This document shows, one piece after another, positions 55,930 to 64,000 of a stretch of 64,000 nucleotides of DNA (position 1 is its first letter; each line of letters starts with the position of its first letter). The DNA lies in contig JBBELK010000011.1 of assembly GCA_037783545.1 (NCBI GenBank), positions 496,001 through 560,000 on the forward strand. The letters run 5' to 3'. Below the pieces are notes generated by a model. That model saw only the letters and a list, made by a program, of their open reading frames with translations. It made no database searches and was not told the DNA's origin. This DNA comes from Henricia sp. BOLD:AAB3569 (Eukaryota; Echinodermata; Asteroidea; Spinulosida; Echinasteridae). The position numbers and the translations under genes are program-made.

Positions 55930-58900
55930 CAGGAAACGTTGCTTAGAATCCATAGATGATATTCCTTGAATTTGACCTTGACTGCTCATCCAGGGAATAA
56001 AATATGAATTTTTGAAAATTATATATATTTGGCAAAAATTTCCGTTTTTCTTCGAAATTTAACTTGGAAACTGGTGAAGTAGGTGCCAAATAGGGTAAAT
56101 ATTCGCTAGGAGGCATTTCTGAGACATTTTCAAAAAAGTCAATTTTGGGCCAATTTTGATAAAAATGGCTTGACTAACCCCTTGTGATTTTTTTCATTTT
56201 TGGCCAAAAATGTTCAGATTTAGATTTTGTTCAATATTGCAGGAAACGTTGCTTAGAATCCATAGATGATATTCCTTGAATTTGACCTTGACTGCTCATC
56301 CAGGGAATAAAATATGAATTTTTGAAAATTATATATATTTGGCCAAAATTTCTGTTTTTCTTCGAAATTTAACTTGGAAACAGGTGAAGTAGGTGCCAAA
56401 TAGGCTAAATATTCGCTAGGAGGCATTTCTGAGACATTTTCAAAAAAGTCAATTTTGGGCCAATTTTGATAAAAATGGATGGACTAACCCCTTGTGATTT
56501 TTTTCAATTTTGGCCAAAAATGTTCAGATTTAGATTTTGTTCAATATTGCAGGAAACGTTGCTTAGAATCCATAGATGATATTCCTTGAATTTGACCTTG
56601 ACTGCTCATCCAGGGAATAAAATATGAATTTTTGAAAATTATATATATTTGGCCAAAATTTCCGTTTTTCTTCGAAATTTAACTTGGAAACTGGTGAAGT
56701 AGGTGCCAAATAGGCTAAATATTCGCTAGGAGGCATTTCTGAGACGTTTTCAAAAAAGTCAAATTTGGGCCAATTTTGATAAAAATGGCTGGACTAACCC
56801 CTTGAGATTTTTTTCAATTTTGGCCAAAAATGTTCAGATTTAGATTTTGTTCAATATTGCAGGAAACGTTGCTTAGAATCCATAGATGATATTCCTTGAA
56901 TTTGACCTTGACTGCTCATCCAGGGAATAAAATATGAATTTTTTAAAATTATATATTTTTGGCAACAATTTCTGTTTTTCTTCGAAATTTAACTTGGAAA
57001 CTGGTGAAGTAGGTGCCAAATAGGCTAAATATTCGCTAGGAGGCATTTCTGAGACATTTTCAAAAAAGTCAATTTTGGGCCAATTTTGATAAAAATGGAT
57101 GGACTAACCCCTTGTGATTTTTTTCATTTTTGGCCAAATATTTTCAGATTTAGATTTTGTTCAATATTGCAGGAAACGTTGCTTAGAATCCATAGATGAT
57201 ATTCCTTGAATTTGACCTTGACTGCTCATCCAGGGAATAAAATATGAATTTTTGAAAATTATATATATTTGGCCAAAATTTCCGTTTTTCTTCGAAATTT
57301 AACTTGGAAACTGGTGAAGTAGGTGCCAAATAGGCTAAATATTCGTTAGGAGGCATTTCTGAGACATTTTCAAAAAAGTCAATTTTGGGCCAATTTTGAT
57401 AAAAATGGCTGGACTAACCCCTTGTGATTTTTTTCATTTTTGGCCAAAAATGTTCAGATTTAGATTTTGTTCAATATTGCAGGAAACGTTGCTTAGAATC
57501 CATAGATGATATTCCTTGAATTTGACCTTGACTGCTCATCCAGGGAATAAAATATGAATTTTTGAAAATTATATATATTTGGCAAAAATTTCCGTTTTTC
57601 TTCGAAATTTAACTTGGAAACTAGTGAAGTAGGTGCCAAATAGGGTAAATATTCGCTAGGAGGCATTTCTGAGACATTTTCAAAAAAGTCAATTTTGGGC
57701 CAATTTTGATAAAAATGGATGGACTAACCCCTTGTGATTTTTTTCATTTTTGGCCAAAAATGTTCAGATTTAGATTTTGTTCAATATTGCAGGAAACGTT
57801 GCTTAGAATCCATAGATGATATTCCTTGAATTTGACCTTGACTGCTCATCCAGGGAATAAAATATGAATTTTTGAAAATTATATATATTTGGCCAAAATT
57901 TCTGTTTTTCTTCGAAATTTAACTTGGAAACAGGTGAAGTAGGTGCCAAATAGGCTAAATATTCGCTAGGAGGCATTTCTGAGACATTTTCAAAAAAGTC
58001 AATTTTGGGCCAATTTTGATAAAAATGGATGGACTAACCCCTTGTGATTTTTTTCAATTTTGGCCAAAAATGTTCAGATTTAGATTTTGTTCAATATTGC
58101 AGGAAACGTTGCTTAGAATCCATAGATGATATTCCTTGAATTTGACCTTGACTGCTCATCCAGGGAATAAAATATGAATTTTTGAAAATTATATATATTT
58201 GGCCAAAATTTCCGTTTTTCTTCGAAATTTAACTTGGAAACTGGTGAAGTAGGTGCCAAATAGGCTAAATATTCGCTAGGAGGCATTTCTGAGACGTTTT
58301 CAAAAAAGTCAAATTTGGGCCAATTTTGATAAAAATGGCTGGACTAACCCCTTGAGATTTTTTTCAATTTTGGCCAAAAATGTTCAGATTTAGATTTTGT
58401 TCAATATTGCAGGAAACGTTGCTTAGAATCCATAGATGATATTCCTTGAATTTGACCTTGACTGCTCATCCAGGGAATAAAATATGAATTTTTTAAAATT
58501 ATATATTTTTGGCAACAATTTCTGTTTTTCTTCGAAATTTAACTTGGAAACTGGTGAAGTAGGTGCCAAATAGGCTAAATATTCGCTAGGAGGCATTTCT
58601 GAGACATTTTCAAAAAAGTCAATTTTGGGCCAATTTTGATAAAAATGGATGGACTAACCCCTTGTGATTTTTTTCATTTTTGGCCAAATATTTTCAGATT
58701 TAGATTTTGTTCAATATTGCAGGAAACGTTGCTTAGAATCCATAGATGATATTCCTTGAATTTGACCTTGACTGCTCATCCAGGGAATAAAATATGAATT
58801 TTTGAAAATTATATATATTTGGCCAAAATTTCCGTTTTTCTTCGAAATTTAACTTGGAAACTGGTGAAGTAGGTGCCAAATAGGCTAAATATTCGTTAGG

Positions 58901-59035
58901 AGGCATTTCTGAGACATTTTCAAAAAAGTCAATTTTGGGCCAATTTTGATAAAAATGGCTGGACTAACCCCTTGTGATTTTTTTCATTTTTGGCCAAAAA
59001 TGTTCAGATTTAGATTTTGTTCAATATTGCAGGAA
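55930..59035 (-). repeat. Five-monomer higher-order repeat, two successive copies
   Basis: Diagnostic variants recur 1,550 bp apart: GACGTTTTC (56743, 58293), GGCAACAATTTCTG (56961, 58511), GGCCAAATATTTTCAG (57132, 58682) and TAGGGTAAATATTCG (56092, 57642). The same order and a 1,550-bp step also appear around 51260 and 52810. Confidence 0.8.
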
Positions 59036-62000
59036 ACGTTGCTTAGAATCCATAGATGATATTCCTTGAATTTGACCTTGACTGCTCATCCAGGGAATAA
59101 AATATGAATTTTTGAAAATTATATATATTTGGCCAAAATTTCTGTTTTTCTTCGAAATTTAACTTGGAAACTGGTGAAGTAGGTGCCAAATAGGCTAAAT
59201 ATTCGCTAGCAGGCATTTCTGAGACATTTTCAAAAAAGTCAATTTTGGGCCAATTTTGATAAAAATGGCTGGACTAACCCCTTGTGATTTTTTTCATTTT
59301 TGGCCAACAATTTTAAGATTTAGATTTTGTTCAATATTGCAGGAAACGTTGCTTAGAATCCATAGATGATATTCCTTAAATTTGACCTTGACTGCTCATC
59401 CAGGGAATAAAATATGAATTTTTGAAAATTATATATATTTGGCCAAAATTCCCGTTTTTCTTCGAAATTTAACTTGGAAACTGGTGGAGTAGGTGCCAAA
59501 TAGGCTAAATATTCGTTAGGAGGCATTTCTGAGACATTTTCAAAAAAGTCAATTTTGGGCCAATTTTGATAAAAATGGCTGGACTAACCCCTTGTGATTT
59601 TTTTCATTTTTGGCCAAAAATTTTCAGATTTAGATTTTGTTCAATATTGCAGGAAACGTTGCTTAGAATCCATAGATGATATTCCTTGAATTTGACCTTG
59701 ACTGCTCATCCAGGGAATAAAATAAAAATTATATATATTTGGCCAAAATTTCTGTTTTTCTTCGAAATTTAACTTGGAAATTGGTGAAGTAGGTGCCAAA
59801 TAGGGTAAATATTCGCTAGGAGGCATTTCTGAGACATTTTCAAAAAAGTCAATTTTGGGCCAATTTTGATAAAAATGGCTTGTGATTTTTTTCATTTTTT
59901 GCCAAAAATTTTAAGATTTAGATTTTGTTAAATATTGCAGGAAACGTTGCTTAGAATCCATAGATGATATTCCTTGAATTTGACCTTGACTGCTCATCCA
60001 GGGAATAAAATATGAATTTTTGAAAATTATATATTTTTGGCCAAAATTTTCGTTTTTCTTCGAAATTTAACTTGGAAACTGGTGAAGTAGGTGCCAAATA
60101 GGCTAAATATTCGCTAGGAGGCATTTCTGAGACATTTTCAAAAAAGTCAATTTTGGGCCAATTTTGATAAAAATGGATGGACTAACCCCTTGAGATTGTT
60201 TTCAATTTTGACCAAAAATGTTCAGATTTAGATTTTGTTCAATATTGCAGGAAACGTTGTTTAGAATCCATAGATGATATTCCTTGAATTTGACCTTGAC
60301 TGCTCATCCAGGGAATAAAATATGAATTTCTGAAAATTATATATATTTGGCCAAAATTTTATGTTTTTCTTCGAAATTTAACTTGGAAACTGGTGAAGTA
60401 GGTGCCAAATAGGCTAAATATTCGTTAGGAGGCATTTCTGAGACATTTTCAAAAAAGTCAAATTTGGGCCAATTTTGATAAAAATGGCTGGACTAACCCC
60501 TTGAGATGTTTTTCAATTTTGGCCAAAAATGTTCAGATTTAGATTTTGTTCAATATTGCAGGAAACGTTGCTTAGAATCCATAGATGATATTCCTTGAAT
60601 TTGACCTTGACTGCTCATCCAGGGAATAAAATATGAATTTTTTAAAATTATATATTTTTGGCAAAAATTTCTGTTTTTCTTCGAAATTTAACTTGGAAAC
60701 TGGTGAAGTAGGTGCCAAATAGGCTAAATATTCGTTAGGAGGCATTTCTGAGACATTTTCAAAAAAGTCAATTTTGGGCCAATTTTGATAAAAATGGCTG
60801 GACTAACCCCTTGTGATTTTTTTCATTTTTGGCCAAAAATGTTCAGATTTAGATTTTGTTCAATATTGCAGGAAACGTTGCTTAGAATCCATAGATGATA
60901 TTCCTTGAATTTGACCTTGACTGCTCATCCAGGGAATAAAATATGAATTTTTGAAAATTATATATATTTGGCCAAAATTTCTGTTTTTCTTCGAAATTTA
61001 ACTTGGAAACTGGTGAAGTAGGTGCCAAATAGGCTAAATATTCGCTAGCAGGCATTTCTGAGACATTTTCAAAAAAGTCAATTTTGGGCCAATTTTGATA
61101 AAAATGGCTGGACTAACCCCTTGTGATTTTTTTCATTTTTGGCCAACAATTTTAAGATTTAGATTTTGTTCAATATTGCAGGAAACGTTGCTTAGAATCC
61201 ATAGATGATATTCCTTGAATTTGACCTTGACTGCTCATCCAGGGAATAAAATATGAATTTTTTAAAATTATATATTTTTGGCAAAAATTTCTGTTTTTCT
61301 TCGAAATTTAACTTGGAAACTGGTGAAGTAGGTGCCAAATAGGCTAAATATTCGCTAGGAGGCATTTCTGAGACATTTTCAAAAAAGTCAATTTTGGGCC
61401 AATTTTGATAAAAATGGATGGACTAACCCCTTGTGATTTTTTTCAATTTTGGCCAAAAATGTTCAGATTTAGATTTTGTTCAATATTGCAGGAAACGTTG
61501 CTTAGAATCCATAGATGATATTCCTTGAATTTGACCTTGACTGCTCATCCAGGGAATAAAATATGAATTTTTTAAAATTATATATTTTTGGCAAAAATTT
61601 CTGTTTTTCTTCGAAATTTAACTTGGAAACTGGTGAAGTAGGTGCCAAATAGGCTAAATATTCGCTAGGAGGCATTTCTGAGACATTTTCAAAAAAGTCA
61701 ATTTTGGGCCAATTTTGATAAAAATGGATGGACTAACCCCTTGTGATTTTTTTCATTTTTGGCCAAATATTTTCAGATTTAGATTTTGTTCAATATTGCA
61801 GGAAACGTTGCTTAGAATCCATAGATGATATTCCTTGAATTTGACCTTGACTGCTCATCCAGGGAATAAAATATGAATTTTTGAAAATTATATATATTTG
61901 GCCAAAATTTCCGTTTTTCTTCGAAATTTAACTTGGAAACTGGTGAAGTAGGTGCCAAATAGGCTAAATATTCGTTAGGAGGCATTTCTGAGACGTTTTC

Positions 62001-63395
62001 AAAAAAGTCAAATTTGGGCCAATTTTGATAAAAATGGCTGGACTAACCCCTTGAGATTTTTTTCAATTTTGGCCAAAAATGTTCAGATTTAGATTTTGTT
62101 CAATATTGCAGGAAACGTTGCTTAGAATCCATAGATGATATTCCTTGAATTTGACCTTGACTGCTCATCCAGGGAATAAAATATGAATTTTTTAAAATTA
62201 TATATTTTTGGCAAAAATTTCTGTTTTTCTTCGAAATTTAACTTGGAAACTGGTGAAGTAGGTGCCAAATAGGCTAAATATTCGTTAGGAGGCATTTCTG
62301 AGACATTTTCAAAAAAGTCAATTTTGGGCCAATTTTGATAAAAATGGCTGGACTAACCCCTTGTGATTTTTTTCATTTTTGGCCAAACATTTTCAGATTT
62401 AGATTTTGTTCAATATTGCAGGAAACGTTGCTTAGAATCCATAGATGATATTCCTTGAATTTGACCTTGACTGCTCATCCAGGGAATAAAATAAAAATTA
62501 TATATATTTGGCAAAAATTTCTGTTTTTCTTCGAAATTTAACTTGGAAATTGGTGAAGTAGGTGCCAAATAGGGTAAATATTCGCTAGGAGGCATTTCTG
62601 AGACATTTTCAAAAAAGTCAATTTTGGGCCAATTTTGATAAAAATGGCTGGACTAACCCCTTGTGATTTTTTTCATTTTTGGCCAAAAATGTTCAGATTT
62701 AGATTTTGTTCAATATTGCAGGAAACGTTGCTTAGAATCCATAGATGATATTCCTTGAATTTGACCTTGACTGCTCATCCAGGGAATAAAATATGAATTT
62801 TTGAAAATTATATATATTTGGCCAAAATTTCTGTTTTTCTTCGAAATTTAACTTGGAAACTGGTGAAGTAGGTGCCAAATAGGCTAAATATTCGCTAGCA
62901 GGCATTTCTGAGACATTTTCAAAAAAGTCAATTTTGGGCCAATTTTGATAAAAATGGCTGGACTAACCCCTTGTGATTTTTTCATTTTTGGCCAAAAATT
63001 TTCAGATTTAGATTTTGTTCAATATTGCAGGAAACGTTGCTTAGAATCCATAGATGATATTCCTTGAATTTGACCTTGACTGCTCATCCAGGGAATAAAA
63101 TATTAATTTTTGAATATTATATATATTTGGCCAAAATTTCCGTTTTTCTTCGAAATTTAACTTGGAAACTGGTGAAGTAGGTGCCAAATAGGCTAAATAT
63201 TCGCTAGGAGGCATTTCTGAGACATTTTCAAAAAAGTCAATTTTGGGCCAATTTTGTGATTTTTTTTCATTTTTAGCCAAAAATGTTGATTCAATTTTTT
63301 TTTCAAAATTGCAGGGAATGTTGCTTAGAACGCATAGATGATATTCCTTGAATTTGCCTTTGACTGCTCACCCAGGGAAAGAGATATGAAATTTT

Positions 63396-63877
63396 ACAGA
63401 TTTTCAGTAAAAATCTCAATTGTTTTATTTAAAGCGCTACGGTAACCCTAGCAATGATTTGTTTTCTTGATTTTAAGGAAAATGAAGCACAGTCAATTTG
63501 CAAGCATTTTGTTATTAATACATGTGTACTTTATTTACACAAAAGACTGATGTCAACTTTTATTATGTTTGCTTATTTATTATTAACTTTTAGCCCTTGA
63601 AACATCAATTGTTTCAGATATTTAGATCTTTTATCAAATCACAGTATTTTAAATAAATAACACAGAATGAATCATGTTTCTATGTTCAGCTTTATGAAGC
63701 AAAGCAACACACTTGTTTTTTGTTGCATTTGAAAGGTTTAAATGAAATCCAGTCAGCACATTTGACTAACATCTCAAATCCAAATTATGTCAACATCTGG
63801 TACACGACCTTGAATCAGTTCCATAAAATGTAAACTGCAGATGAAAAAGGAGCCAGACTATGTATGCATTCCAAACA
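63396..63877. other. Flanking DNA right of the satellite
   Basis: AT-rich and apparently single-copy. No gene, splice signal pair or repeat recognised. Confidence 0.6.
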
Positions 63878-63985
63878 TGGGGGCTTTTCCAAATATCGGC
63901 TTCGTCTCCGTCTCCGGCTCCGTCTCCATGTGGTTTACATGCAGCCGGAGCCTGAGACCAAGTCGAGATTTAGAAAAAGCCCCTA
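63878..63985. mobile_element. Small foldback element
   Basis: TGGGGGCTTTTCCAAATATCG on the left is the near reverse complement of CGAGATTTAGAAAAAGCCCC on the right. Between are repeated GTCTCCG/GGCTCCG words and their complement CCGGAGCC. 108 bp, non-coding. It lies at the window edge. Confidence 0.65.
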
Positions 63986-64000
63986 GTATGGTGCTTTCTC

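Larger units (their letters stand above)
43110..63395. repeat. Satellite array, 310-bp monomer, about 66 copies
   Basis: The word CAGGAAACGTTG recurs at a modal spacing of exactly 310 bp (for example 44231, 44541, 44851, 45161, 45471 for its A). Rarer spacings near 288, 298, 300 and 320 reflect 10-12-bp indels. I counted 62 copies in this orientation plus one decayed copy near 63313, and three in the opposite orientation (43233-44148). The monomer is AT-rich and contains TTTTTGGCCAAAAA-type palindromes. The copies at both edges are the most diverged. No transposase or other true gene is present. Confidence 0.98.

Noticed and set aside
43110-63395. CRISPR-like or gene-family interpretation of the repeats
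   Set aside because: Units are 310 bp, adjacent without unique spacers, in an animal genome; the short frames are broken in most copies.

Overview
The window is animal nuclear DNA. It holds one complete protein-coding gene, a kainate-type ionotropic glutamate receptor on the + strand, followed by about 20 kb of satellite DNA. The evidence for an animal is 13 coding exons with consensus GT/AG splice sites, a 15 kb first intron, and many small foldback, Tc1-like and SINE-like repeats. The repeat flavour (CAGGGGCGGATCCAGG termini, TAGGCCTA and TACATGTA words, TTCATAGAGCTGCTTAAG foldbacks) suggests a marine invertebrate. An invertebrate deuterostome (cephalochordate, hemichordate or echinoderm) is my best guess, but it is inference and the sequence does not settle the species.

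Layout. 1-7846: upstream DNA with no gene I can defend; it holds a tRNA-like SINE head (about 1271), a hairpin with a CRE at each end (3994-4042), a foldback MITE (4677-4923), a second short inverted-repeat element (6071-6353) and a small tandem duplication (6812). 7933-40345: the receptor gene. Its signal-peptide exon is separated by 15.1 kb and 9.1 kb introns from a compact block of eleven exons between 32.3 and 40.3 kb. The spliced coding sequence is 2,712 nt (903 codons plus stop), with every exon junction in phase. Introns 1 and 2 carry foldback elements (one nested inside another), a Tc1-like non-autonomous element in two copies, an 82-bp tandem repeat and a retroposon tail. 40346-about 41650: probable 3' UTR with two AATAAA signals. 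About 43110-63395: a tandem array of a 310-bp AT-rich monomer, about 66 copies, nearly all in one orientation, with a three-monomer block inserted in reverse near the left edge. 63396-64000: flanking DNA with a small foldback element at the end.

Function. The receptor has all parts of a GluK1-3-like subunit: signal peptide, amino-terminal domain, S1/S2 ligand-binding halves with the glutamate-contacting residues, M1, a pore loop with Gln at the Q/R site, the M3 gate motif [10 protein letters not shown]4, and a 60-odd-residue cytoplasmic tail ending in Asp-Thr-Ile-Ala, which resembles the PDZ ligand of GluK2. The full palindromic cAMP-response element TGACGTCA occurs 13 times in the 43 kb outside the satellite, well above chance. 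This could be regulatory or just a genome-wide word bias.

The most unusual structures are the foldback elements built from arrays of a short dyad that is also part of their terminal repeat, and the inverted three-monomer insertion and five-monomer higher-order repeat inside the satellite. No CRISPR, rRNA, prokaryotic operon or viral gene was seen.
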